DNA from: Microbacteriaceae bacterium
GTDB lineage: Bacteria > Actinomycetota > Actinomycetes > Actinomycetales > Microbacteriaceae
DNA: 8,999 bases
Assembly: GCA_003454135.1 (NCBI GenBank)
Contig: DMKW01000038.1
Span: 1-8,999 of the forward strand
Direction: 5' to 3'
The notes under the pieces were generated by a model that was not told the DNA's origin, ran no database searches, and saw only the letters and a list, made by a program, of their open reading frames with translations. This document shows, in pieces, positions 1 to 6,704 of this stretch. How positions within the stretch are numbered: the first letter of the stretch is position 1; each line of letters starts with the position of its first letter. The position numbers and the translations under genes were made by a program.

Positions 1-20
1 CTTAGTCTCGGAGCAGTCAT
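1..20 (-). CDS. possible 5' end of a gene following nadE (partial)
   Basis: An ATG on the minus strand (20-18) opens a frame without a stop up to the window edge, encoding M-T-A-P-R-L. It lies nine bases after the nadE stop codon, so it could be the next gene of a nadE operon. I see no Shine-Dalgarno sequence in front of it, and six codons are too few to identify a product or even to be sure it is coding. Confidence 0.2.
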
Positions 21-29
21 GGTCGGGAT

Positions 30-1769
30 TCAGCTCGCGCTCGGCCGGTAGGTGATGGGCAGTCGACGGTCCCGACCGAAGGCCATCCCGCTGATCTTGG
101 GACCGATCGCGCCCTGGCGTCTCTTCCACTCCGAGCGGTCGACGAGCTTCGTCACGAAGTCCACGGTCTCTTCGTCGAACCCGAGCGCGATCACGTCTTC
201 CCTGCCCAGGGCGCGCGTGATGTACGCGTCGAGAATCGCGTCGAGCATCTCGTAGGGGGGTAGCGAGTCCTGGTCGGTCTGGTCGGGCCTCAGCTCGGCG
301 CTCGGCGGCTTGCTGATCGAGCTCTCGGGGATCGGAGGCGTCTCGCCGCGCTCGACCGCGACGGCGTTTCGCCAGCGGGCGAGCTCCCAGACGAGCAGCT
401 TCGGCACGTCTTTGATCGGCGCGAAACCGCCGGCCGAGTCGCCGTAGATCGTCGAGTAGCCCACGGAGAGCTCGGTCTTGTTGCCCGTCGTGAGCACGAG
501 GTGACCGTCGAGATTGGAGAGACTCATGAGGATGATGCCCCGGATGCGCGCCTGCACGTTTTCCGCGGCCGTTCCGGAGAGCTCGAGTTGCGTCTCGATC
601 GGCATTACGAGGTCCGCGATCGGTTCGACCGAGTAGTTCAGGCCGATGTTGTCGGCGAGTTCGTCGGCGTCGGATCGGGAGTGCCCGGAACTGTAGCGGC
701 TTGGCATGCTCACGCCCCACACCCGATCCGCCCCGATCGCGTCGGCGCCGAGGGCCGCGCACACGGCGGAGTCGATGCCGCCGGACAGGCCGAGAATCAC
801 CGAGGGGAACCCGTTCTTCGCGACGTAATCGCGCAGGCCGAGCACGAGCGCGTTCCACAGCTGCTCCCGGTCGTCGGGCGGCACGGCGATGTCCTCGAGC
901 GGGGCCGGACCCGTCGAGTCCGCCGTCTCGAGTGCCACCCGCACGACGTAGTCGGGGAGGGATGCCGCCGTCGCCTCGGCGACGTCGAGGTCGAGCACGA
1001 GAAGGTGCTCCCGAAACTGGGGCGCTCGCGCGAGGATCGCACCCGTGCCGTCGACCACGACGCTGTCGCCATCGAAGACGAGGTCGTCCTGACCGCCGAC
1101 GATGTTGACGTAGGCGACGGTGGTGTCCGTTTCGAGGGCGCGTCGAGTGACGAGCGGCAGCCGTACGTCGTCCTTGTCGCGTTCGAACGGGGATGCGTTG
1201 ATCACGAGGAGAAGTCCCGCGTCCGCTTCGAGCACTCGGCCGAGCGGGCCGCCGTCGCGCCAGAGGTCCTCGCAAATGATGACGGCGACATCCGCGCCCT
1301 TGATCCGGAGAACAAGCAGCTCGTCACCGGGAATGAAGATGCGGTACTCGTCGAACACCGAGTAATTGGGAAGGTGATGCTTGGCGTAACGCGCCTTGAC
1401 GTGCCCGTGTTGCAGCACGCTCGCGCGGTTCTGGGCGATCGCTGTCGGGGCGCTGCTCGTGCCGATGAGCCTCGGCTCGAACGGGCCGTCCGGGTGGCCG
1501 ACCACCACAACGAGGTCGCCGAACCCGGCATCCTGAAGCCGTTTGGCCAGGTGGTCGACCGCGGCGTGGGCCTCGGCGAGAAAACTCGGGCGCGACGCGA
1601 GGTCTTCGATGGGGTAACCGCTGAGCGCCATCTCGCCCACGGCGAGAATGTCTGCACCCTGCGCCGACGCGAGCCGCGCGGCCTCCAGAATCTGCTGGGA
1701 ATTGCCCGCCAGGTCGCCGACGATGGGGTTGGTTTGGCCGAGCGCCAAGCGGAGTCGAGGCATAGCCAC
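30..1769 (-). CDS. nadE: glutamine-dependent NAD+ synthetase (NadE)
   Basis: This cytosolic enzyme performs the last step of NAD+ synthesis. It turns nicotinic acid adenine dinucleotide, ATP and glutamine into NAD+, AMP, PPi and glutamate. Residues about 4-265 form a nitrilase-fold glutaminase with the expected Glu-Lys-Cys triad: E46 in GEMALSGYP, K130 in KHHLPNYSVFDE and C166 in IICEDLW. Residues about 295-570 form the ATP-pyrophosphatase synthetase domain, with the P-loop SGGIDS at 329-334 and the conserved TTGNKTELSVGY at 428-439. At 579 aa it matches the shorter two-domain form and lacks the extra length of the M. tuberculosis enzyme (about 680 aa). The longest frame starts at GTG 1769. 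ATG 1763, two codons in, has a TANNNT box seven bases upstream and may be the true start. The gene diverges from glnA2, whose product makes the glutamine it consumes. Identification is secure; the start is not. Confidence 0.96.
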   Translation of the reverse strand: MAMPRLRLALGQTNPIVGDLAGNSQQILEAARLASAQGADILAVGEMALSGYPIEDLASRPSFLAEAHAAVDHLAKRLQDAGFGDLVVVVGHPDGPFEPRLIGTSSAPTAIAQNRASVLQHGHVKARYAKHHLPNYSVFDEYRIFIPGDELLVLRIKGADVAVIICEDLWRDGGPLGRVLEADAGLLLVINASPFERDKDDVRLPLVTRRALETDTTVAYVNIVGGQDDLVFDGDSVVVDGTGAILARAPQFREHLLVLDLDVAEATAASLPDYVVRVALETADSTGPAPLEDIAVPPDDREQLWNALVLGLRDYVAKNGFPSVILGLSGGIDSAVCAALGADAIGADRVWGVSMPSRYSSGHSRSDADELADNIGLNYSVEPIADLVMPIETQLELSGTAAENVQARIRGIILMSLSNLDGHLVLTTGNKTELSVGYSTIYGDSAGGFAPIKDVPKLLVWELARWRNAVAVERGETPPIPESSISKPPSAELRPDQTDQDSLPPYEMLDAILDAYITRALGREDVIALGFDEETVDFVTKLVDRSEWKRRQGAIGPKISGMAFGRDRRLPITYRPSAS

Positions 1770-1770
1770 T

Positions 1771-1776
1771 AGCCTA
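1771..1776 (-). promoter_or_regulatory. candidate -10 box for (leaderless) nadE mRNA
   Basis: Read on the minus strand, TAGGCT fits the actinobacterial TANNNT -10 consensus. It ends seven bases before ATG 1763, the spacing typical of leaderless transcripts in Actinobacteria. No convincing Shine-Dalgarno precedes nadE, which agrees with leaderless translation. No clear -35 was found, and a six-base motif with two fixed ends is weak evidence. The divergent glnA2 promoter must also lie in or near this 51-base gap, or inside nadE, but I could not place it. Confidence 0.3.
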
Positions 1777-1820
1777 ATAGCCGGGGCAGAGGCCCAAGAA
1801 TCAGCAGGTTAGAGGAGCAA

Positions 1821-3176
1821 ATGGACAAGCAGCGTGACTTCGTTCTCCGTACGATCGAGGAACGCGGCGTCAAGTTCATCCGTCTCTGGTTCACGGATGT
1901 CGTCGGCACCCTGAAGTCGGTTGCGATCGCCCCGGCCGAAGTGGAGGGCGCCTTCGCCGAGGGTCTCGGATTCGACGGCTCGGCAATCGAGGGCCTCACG
2001 AGGTCGTATGAGGCAGACGTGCTCGCCCATCCCGACCCGGCGACCTTCCAGATTCTGCCGTGGCGCGGCGAGATCGATCCGACCGCCCGCATGTTCTGCG
2101 ACATCACCACGCCCGATGGCCAGCCGGCGGTCGCCGACCCCCGCAACGTGCTCAAGCGCACCCTGGCGACCGCCGCGGAGCGCGGCTTCACCTTCTACAC
2201 GCACCCCGAGGTCGAGTTCTACCTGCTCAAGAGCTCCCAGTTCGGCGCCGAGGGACCGGAGCCGGTGGACAAGGCCGGCTACTTCGACAACGTGCCGGGG
2301 GGTACTGCGCACGACTTCCGCCGCCGCTCCGTCCGCATGCTCGAGGATCTCGGCATTTCGGTGGAATTCAGCCACCACGAGGCCGGCCCCGGCCAGAACG
2401 AGATCGACCTGCGCTACGCGGACGCCCTCACCACCGCCGACAACATCATGACCTTCCGCACCGTCATCAAGGAGGTGGCGATCGAGCAGGGCGTCTACGC
2501 GACGTTCATGCCGAAGCCGCTCTCCGGTGAGCCGGGCTCGGGGATGCACACCCATATGTCGCTCTTCGAGGGCGACTCGAACGCATTCTTCGACGCCGGG
2601 GGGCAGTACCAGCTCTCCAAGATCGGCCGCCAGTTCATCGCGGGCCTGCTCAAGCACGCCCCGGAGATCACCGCGGTCACCAACCAGTTCGTCAACTCCT
2701 ACAAGCGGCTCTGGGGCGGGGCATCCCAGAACAAGCTCGGCGAGGCGCCCAGCTTCGTCACATGGGGCCACAACAACCGGTCTGCACTCGTGCGGGTGCC
2801 CCTCTACAAGCCCAACAAGGGGCAGAGCGCCCGGGTCGAGTACCGAGCGATCGACTCGGCCGCCAATCCGTACCTCGCGTTCTCCCTCCTGCTCGCCGCC
2901 GGGCTCAAGGGCATCGAGGAGGGCTACGAGCTTCCGCCCGAGGCCGAAGACAACGTGTGGGAGCTGTCAGACTCCGAGCGTCGCGCGCTCGGCTACAACC
3001 AGCTGCCCGCGAGCCTCGACCACGCCGTGTCGCTCATGGAGGAATCGGAGCTCGTCGCGGAGACCCTCGGCGAACAGGTATTCAACTTCGTGCTTCTCAA
3101 CAAGCGACAGGAGTGGCGCGAATACCGCGCCCAGGTGACGCCATACGAGCTCAAGAGCAACCTGGAGATGCTGTAA
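1821..3176 (+). CDS. glnA2: type I (alpha) glutamine synthetase, GlnA2-like
   Basis: It catalyses glutamate + NH3 + ATP -> glutamine + ADP + Pi, as a cytosolic dodecamer in the family. Recognisable class I elements are GFDGSAIEG (50-58), the metal-ligand segment EVEFYLL (E130, E132), HHEAGPGQNEID (185-196), MHTHMS (242-247), NNRSALVRVP (318-327) and VEYRAIDSAANPY (339-351). At 451 aa it has the length of the GSI-alpha subtype, shorter than GSI-beta GlnA1 (about 470-478 aa). The segment that carries the adenylylated Tyr in GSI-beta (NLYDLP) reads N-V-W-E-L here, with W380 in place of Tyr, so regulation by GlnE is unlikely. The start is ATG 1821, preceded by AGAGGAG at 1811-1817. glnE follows after 20 bases, as in the glnA2-glnE operon known from Corynebacterium. 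The symbol glnA2 rests on length, the missing Tyr and this neighbour. Confidence 0.95.
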   Translation: MDKQRDFVLRTIEERGVKFIRLWFTDVVGTLKSVAIAPAEVEGAFAEGLGFDGSAIEGLTRSYEADVLAHPDPATFQILPWRGEIDPTARMFCDITTPDGQPAVADPRNVLKRTLATAAERGFTFYTHPEVEFYLLKSSQFGAEGPEPVDKAGYFDNVPGGTAHDFRRRSVRMLEDLGISVEFSHHEAGPGQNEIDLRYADALTTADNIMTFRTVIKEVAIEQGVYATFMPKPLSGEPGSGMHTHMSLFEGDSNAFFDAGGQYQLSKIGRQFIAGLLKHAPEITAVTNQFVNSYKRLWGGASQNKLGEAPSFVTWGHNNRSALVRVPLYKPNKGQSARVEYRAIDSAANPYLAFSLLLAAGLKGIEEGYELPPEAEDNVWELSDSERRALGYNQLPASLDHAVSLMEESELVAETLGEQVFNFVLLNKRQEWREYRAQVTPYELKSNLEML

Positions 3177-3196
3177 CCAACAGCTAGGACCGTTCG

Positions 3197-6157
3197 ATGG
3201 CACGCGAACTCACCACTCTCACCGAACTCGCGAGGCTCGGTTTCGCCGAGCTCGATGAGACGGCGTCGCTGTTGGCTGAGCTCGGGCAATCCCGACCGGT
3301 CGACGGGCTCGTCGCGCACTTCGCCGACGCCGCGAATCCCGACCAGGCGCTGCGATCGCTCGTCGCGCTGCTCAGACAGTCGCCGGAACAGGCCGGAGCG
3401 CTCCTCGACCGCGGGGACAGCGCTCATCGCTTCATCAGGGTGCTCGGGGCATCCGAGGGGCTCGCCGAGTTCTTCCAGCGCCGACCGCACGAACTCGACG
3501 CCCTCGCCGAGGCGATCGATCGGCCGCCGTCGGTGGACGAGTATCGGGCCGACCTGCTCGCCGCCGTCGAAGATCGGCCCCAGGCCACGGAGGAGGCGGC
3601 GTGGAACGCCCTGAGGGCTCGCTATCGTCGCCATTTGAGCCAGCTCACGGCGTTCGACCTCGCCCAGGCCGACCCGCTCGCCGCGCTCGACGGCGTGGCC
3701 GCAGCCCTCGCCGACCTCGCCGCGGCGGCCCTCGACGCGTCGCTCGCCGTCGCACGACGGCACGCCGCGTTTCCCGTCGAGCAGGTGGCAGCCACGCGCC
3801 TCGCGATCATCGGCATGGGCAAGGCCGGGGCCCGCGAACTCAACTATGTGAGCGACGTGGACGTGATCTTCGTCGCCGAGGGCGGCGACGGGCTCTCGGA
3901 TGACCGGGCCGTGGAGATCGCGACGCGGATCGCGATGGCGACGATGCGCGGCATCCACGACTTCGCCATTGAGCCCCGGCTCTGGGAGGTGGATGCGAAC
4001 CTGCGGCCCGAAGGCAAGGACGGCGCGCTCGTGCGCAGCCTCGAATCCCACGTCGCCTACTACGACCGGTGGGCGAAGAGCTGGGAGTTCCAGGCGCTGC
4101 TCAAGGCACGGCCCCTCGCCGGCGACCTCGAGCTCGGCGAACGGTACGTGGAGCGCGTCGCGCCGAAGGTGTGGTCGAGCGCGTCGCGGGAGAACTTCGT
4201 CGAGGGCGTGCAGCGGATGCGCGAGCGGGTCACCGAGAACATCCCGAGCGACGAACTCGACTTCCAGCTCAAACTCGGGCCGGGCGGCCTGCGCGACGTC
4301 GAGTTCACCATTCAGCTCCTGCAGCTCGTGCACGGCCAAACCGACGACCAGGTGCGCCAACGGGCGACGCTCCCGGCTCTCGCCGCCCTCGCCGAGCGCG
4401 GGTACATCGGTCGCGTCGAGTCGGCCGAGTTCGCGCGGGACTACCGTTTCCTGCGGCTCCTCGAGCATCGGCTGCAGCTCGCCCAGCTGCGGCGCACGCA
4501 CCTGATGCCGAGCGACCGGGAGTCCCTGCGCATCCTCGCGCGAGCTACCGGCCGGGCGACGAGCGCGGCTGAGCTCACCGAACAGTGGACCCGCGTCAAA
4601 CTCGCCGTGCGGAGCCTTCACGAGCGTCTCTTCTACCGACCGCTGCTGTCGGCCGTCGCCGGCCTGCAAGAGGGCGATTTCGCTCTCACGAGCCAGCAGG
4701 CGACAGATCGCCTCGCGGCCATCGGGTTCACCGATCCGAAGGGCGCCCTCGCCCACATCGCGGCGCTCACGGCTGGCGTCTCGCGGCGGGCGGCGATCCA
4801 GCGGCACCTGCTCCCGGTCATGCTGCAATGGTTCGCCGCGGGCGCGGACCCCGATTACGGCCTGCTGGCGTTCCGCCGGCTGAGCGACGACCTGGGGGAG
4901 TCCTACTGGTTCCTGAGGATGCTGCGCGATTCGTCCGGGGCGGCCAAGCGGCTCACGAACGTGCTGTCCAGCTCGCGGTTCGTCGGTGTGCTCCTCGAGC
5001 GCATCCCCGAGGCCGCGGCATGGTTCGACCACGAAGACGAGCTCCGGCCGCGCACCGCCGCCGCGCTCACCGAGGAGACCGTCGCGACGCTGGCGAGGCA
5101 CGACGACCTGGCCTCGGCGGCGCTCGCCCTGCGCACCGCGCGGCGACGCGAGGTGCTGCGCCTCGCGATCGGCGCGATTCTCGGGCACATTCACGTCGAG
5201 GAGCTTGGACGCGCCCTCGCCGACGTGACGACCGCGCTCCTCACCGGGGTGCTTTCCGCCGTGCGAGCGCCGAAGGACGGCATCGAGTTCGCGATCATCG
5301 CCATGGGGCGCTACGGGGGGCAGGAACTCGGGTTCGGCTCTGACGCCGACGTCATGTATGTCTATCGCGCGACGACGGCAACCGACGAGGCCGCGCAGGC
5401 AACCGCGGAGGCGATCGTCGCCGACCTCGCGCGCTACACCGAAGATCTTCGGCTCCCGCTCGATCTCGACATCGACCTGCGCCCGGAAGGCAAGAACGGT
5501 GCGGTCGTGCGATCCCTCGCGAGTTATCGCGCCTACTACGGGCGCTGGTCGCTCACGTGGGAGGCACAGGCGCTGCTGCGGGCGAGGGCCGCGGCGGGGG
5601 ATGCGGCCCTGATGGGCGATTTCGAGGCCCTTGCCGACGAGGTGCGGTTTCCGACCGGCATCGCCGAGAAGGATGTGCGCGAGGTCAAGCGCATCAAGGC
5701 GCGCGTGGAGTCCGAACGCCTGCCGCAGGCCGCGGATCCCGCGCGCCATCTCAAGCTCGGCCGAGGCTCGTTGAGCGATGTCGAGTGGTTCGTGCAGCTC
5801 ATTCAACTCCAGTACGGGGCGACCAAGCCGGGCCTTCGAACCACCTCGACCCTCGCGGCGCTCGAGGTCGCGCGCAAGGAGGGGTTCATCTCGGTCGCCG
5901 AAGCGAAGAAGCTGCGGGACGCGTGGATTCTCGCGTCGCGAGTGCGTTCGGCCATGACGTTGTGGACCGCGAGAACGGCGGACGTCCTGCCCACCGATCG
6001 CCGTCAACTCGACGGGGTCGCGCGCCTGCTCGAGTACCCCCCGGGATCCGCGTCAACCCTCGAGGAGGACTACCTGCGGGTGACCCGTCTGGCGCGAGCC
6101 GTCTTCGAGAGACGGTTTTACGGTCTGGAGACCCGACGGAGTCCGACGACGGGATAG
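3197..6157 (+). CDS. glnE: bifunctional [glutamine synthetase] adenylyltransferase / adenylyl-removing enzyme
   Basis: GlnE attaches AMP to a Tyr of glutamine synthetase when nitrogen is plentiful and removes it by phosphorolysis when nitrogen is scarce, usually under PII control. Two nucleotidyltransferase domains of the Pol-beta superfamily are visible. The first has GMGKAGARELNYVSDVD (206-222), with metal-binding D220 and D222, and corresponds to the N-terminal deadenylylating half. The second has MGRYGGQELGFGSDAD (703-718), with D716 and D718, and corresponds to the C-terminal adenylylating half. Each is followed by a conserved LRPEGK segment. All four catalytic aspartates are present, so both activities should be intact. 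At 986 aa it is full length (about 945-1000 in the family). ATG 3197 is preceded by TAGGA at 3185-3189, seven bases away. It is probably co-transcribed with glnA2, although that neighbour lacks the target Tyr, so its substrate is probably a GlnA1 elsewhere. Confidence 0.97.
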   Translation: MARELTTLTELARLGFAELDETASLLAELGQSRPVDGLVAHFADAANPDQALRSLVALLRQSPEQAGALLDRGDSAHRFIRVLGASEGLAEFFQRRPHELDALAEAIDRPPSVDEYRADLLAAVEDRPQATEEAAWNALRARYRRHLSQLTAFDLAQADPLAALDGVAAALADLAAAALDASLAVARRHAAFPVEQVAATRLAIIGMGKAGARELNYVSDVDVIFVAEGGDGLSDDRAVEIATRIAMATMRGIHDFAIEPRLWEVDANLRPEGKDGALVRSLESHVAYYDRWAKSWEFQALLKARPLAGDLELGERYVERVAPKVWSSASRENFVEGVQRMRERVTENIPSDELDFQLKLGPGGLRDVEFTIQLLQLVHGQTDDQVRQRATLPALAALAERGYIGRVESAEFARDYRFLRLLEHRLQLAQLRRTHLMPSDRESLRILARATGRATSAAELTEQWTRVKLAVRSLHERLFYRPLLSAVAGLQEGDFALTSQQATDRLAAIGFTDPKGALAHIAALTAGVSRRAAIQRHLLPVMLQWFAAGADPDYGLLAFRRLSDDLGESYWFLRMLRDSSGAAKRLTNVLSSSRFVGVLLERIPEAAAWFDHEDELRPRTAAALTEETVATLARHDDLASAALALRTARRREVLRLAIGAILGHIHVEELGRALADVTTALLTGVLSAVRAPKDGIEFAIIAMGRYGGQELGFGSDADVMYVYRATTATDEAAQATAEAIVADLARYTEDLRLPLDLDIDLRPEGKNGAVVRSLASYRAYYGRWSLTWEAQALLRARAAAGDAALMGDFEALADEVRFPTGIAEKDVREVKRIKARVESERLPQAADPARHLKLGRGSLSDVEWFVQLIQLQYGATKPGLRTTSTLAALEVARKEGFISVAEAKKLRDAWILASRVRSAMTLWTARTADVLPTDRRQLDGVARLLEYPPGSASTLEEDYLRVTRLARAVFERRFYGLETRRSPTTG

Positions 6158-6159
6158 TC

Positions 6160-6207
6160 CGAGTCGAAAGCGAGCGTCCGGCGACTCGCGCCGATGTTTC
6201 TGGCGCG
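6160..6207 (+). terminator. two overlapping hairpins after glnE, possible terminator
   Basis: CGAGTCG (6160-6166) pairs with CGACTCG (6182-6188) across a 15-base loop. CGCGCC (6187-6192) pairs with GGCGCG (6202-6207) across a 9-base loop. The arms share bases 6187-6188, so the two stems exclude each other. The first begins two bases after the glnE stop codon. No T-tract follows, which is common for actinobacterial terminators but weakens the call. Confidence 0.35.
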
Positions 6208-6208
6208 T

Positions 6209-6216
6209 AAACGTTT
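6209..6216. promoter_or_regulatory. AAACGTTT palindrome, possible operator
   Basis: A perfect 8-base palindrome sits in the context GTAAACGTTTGG. Its right half (CGTTTGG) is the same core found in the GTACCCCGTTTGGG repeats 30-60 bases downstream, so it could be a diverged member of that set. Alone it is short enough to occur by chance. Confidence 0.25.
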
Positions 6217-6237
6217 GGTCAATTTCGACGAGTTTTG

Positions 6238-6277
6238 TCAGGTACCCCGTTTGGGCCCTTTGTGTACCCCGTTTGGG
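6238..6277 (+). repeat. paired direct repeat GTACCCCGTTTGGG, 22-bp period
   Basis: GTACCCCGTTTGGG occurs exactly at 6242-6255 and again at 6264-6277. The start-to-start distance of 22 bp is close to two helical turns, which would put two bound proteins on the same face of the DNA. Each unit is also an imperfect dyad, ACCC-N5-GGG(T/C). The first copy is extended on the left by TCAG, and that extended form recurs at 6602. TTGTCA at 6235-6240, which resembles a -35 element, abuts the first copy, but no good -10 lies at the right distance. I infer a tandem regulator-binding site for the downstream polysaccharide genes; the regulator is unknown. Confidence 0.6.
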
Positions 6278-6406
6278 TGCCGCCCGAACAGGGAGACGGA
6301 TCGTCCTCGCGAGCCCACTGGTCGGCGCGAACGGCGGCCCCGAGGTGGCTCCGTGGCGGCGCAAGAACGTCATAATTGCCCTCTGAACTGCAATTTCCAT
6401 GATTGT

Positions 6407-6414
6407 CCAAACGG
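6407..6414 (-). repeat. inverted short copy of the repeat core
   Basis: CCAAACGG is the reverse complement of CCGTTTGG, the core of the paired repeat at 6242-6277. At only eight bases it is suggestive mainly because four other copies of the core lie in the same intergenic region. Confidence 0.3.
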
Positions 6415-6452
6415 CGCACGGTGAGGTTCTCAGTGTGAAGGGCCCACCCACT

Positions 6453-6503
6453 CGTGTCGGCATTTAGGAGGCCATGGGCGACGTGGGCCTTATGGCCGAC
6501 ACG
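6453..6503 (+). other. long inverted repeat / RNA hairpin in the synthase leader
   Basis: CGTGTCGGC (6453-6461) is perfectly complementary to GCCGACACG (6495-6503). Inside this 9-bp stem, AGG and GGCC around 6466-6473 can pair imperfectly with GGCCTT at 6486-6491, giving a longer interrupted stem. The Shine-Dalgarno-like AGGAGG (6466-6471) lies within the folded part. There is no T-tract, so it is not a simple intrinsic terminator. It may be a cis-acting RNA element or an operator, and it matches no riboswitch class that I recognise. Confidence 0.45.
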
Positions 6504-6506
6504 TGA
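6474..6506 (+). CDS. possible 10-codon leader peptide
   Basis: ATG 6474 opens a frame encoding MGDVGLMADT and ending at TGA 6504-6506. It lies just behind AGGAGG (6466-6471), the best Shine-Dalgarno match in the intergenic region. The spacing to this ATG is only two bases, which is short; in-frame GTG 6483 would have 11. The frame ends where the right arm of the hairpin ends (6503), so ribosomes translating it would unfold the stem. No run of one amino acid typical of attenuation leaders is present. It may be coincidental. Confidence 0.25.
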   Translation: MGDVGLMADT

Positions 6507-6544
6507 AGACTCAAATAATCCGGGTCGGCGCGACCTCGCACCTC

Positions 6545-6558
6545 GCACCCCGTTTGCG
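6545..6558 (+). repeat. degenerate copy of the 14-base repeat
   Basis: GCACCCCGTTTGCG matches GTACCCCGTTTGGG at 12 of 14 positions. It differs at positions 2 and 13, and the second change breaks the dyad. It lies about 150 bases before the synthase start and overlaps the end of a small tandem heptamer (6533-6546). Confidence 0.4.
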
Positions 6559-6601
6559 CCCGTCGAGCCCGCTTGCATCTGTTCTTCGGGCATGCCAATA
6601 A

Positions 6602-6613
6602 TCAGGTACCCCG
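6602..6613 (+). repeat. partial copy of the repeat, left half
   Basis: TCAGGTACCCCG is identical over 12 bases to 6238-6249, the left-extended half of the first repeat, but the CGTTTGGG half is missing. It lies about 90 bases before the synthase start, inside the longest possible in-frame extension of that gene (from TTG 6573). That argues that the extension is not coding. Confidence 0.45.
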
Positions 6614-6704
6614 AAGAAAACGACCAGTTCCTCAGCGTTGCGGAAGTACGACACCAGCCGCAGATTGGGGAACCGTGTTTATTTTCATCCTTCAAATCCG
6701 CCAT

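Larger units (their letters stand above)
6158..6704. other. intergenic control region between glnE and the synthase gene
   Basis: About 550 bases hold no convincing protein gene; the short frames here have poor codon use and no family likeness. From left to right I see overlapping hairpins (6160-6207), the palindrome AAACGTTT (6209-6216), paired 14-base repeats (6242-6277), an inverted 8-base copy CCAAACGG (6407-6414), a long inverted repeat with a possible leader ORF (6453-6506), the tandem heptamer ACCTCGC x2 (6533-6546), and degenerate repeat copies at 6545-6558 and 6602-6613. CATAAT at 6371-6376 resembles a -10 box but has no partner -35. The region is more A/T-rich in patches than the flanking genes, as expected of regulatory DNA. 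Confidence 0.6.

Noticed and set aside
501..1772. Plus-strand open frame of about 420 codons opposite nadE
   Set aside because: Shadow of nadE; the composition is biased (Arg, Val, Asp, His) and has no recognisable domain.
2993..6007. Very long minus-strand open frame (about 1000 codons) opposite glnE and the end of glnA2
   Set aside because: It runs antisense to glnE, which has full-length family motifs. Long antisense frames are a known artefact of high-GC codon bias, and its Arg/Glu/Gly-rich translation resembles no protein family.
6235..6264. sigma70-type promoter with TTGTCA as -35
   Set aside because: The -35 is good, but no TANNNT lies 16-19 bases downstream, so I did not call a promoter.
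6194..6424. Open frame of 76 codons in the intergenic region
   Set aside because: It starts inside a hairpin, has no Shine-Dalgarno, covers the regulatory repeats, and its translation is Arg/Pro-rich without family likeness.
6573..6704. N-terminal extension of the synthase from TTG 6573 or GTG 6675
   Set aside because: The TTG has no Shine-Dalgarno, and the stretch contains an intergenic repeat copy (6602-6613). The ten codons after GTG 6675 include TTT, ATT, CTT and CAA, unlike the gene body. GTG 6675 cannot be fully excluded.
6158..6704. Known riboswitch (c-di-GMP, c-di-AMP) or CRISPR array
   Set aside because: I found none of the conserved cores of these riboswitches. The repeats are too short and too irregularly spaced for CRISPR.
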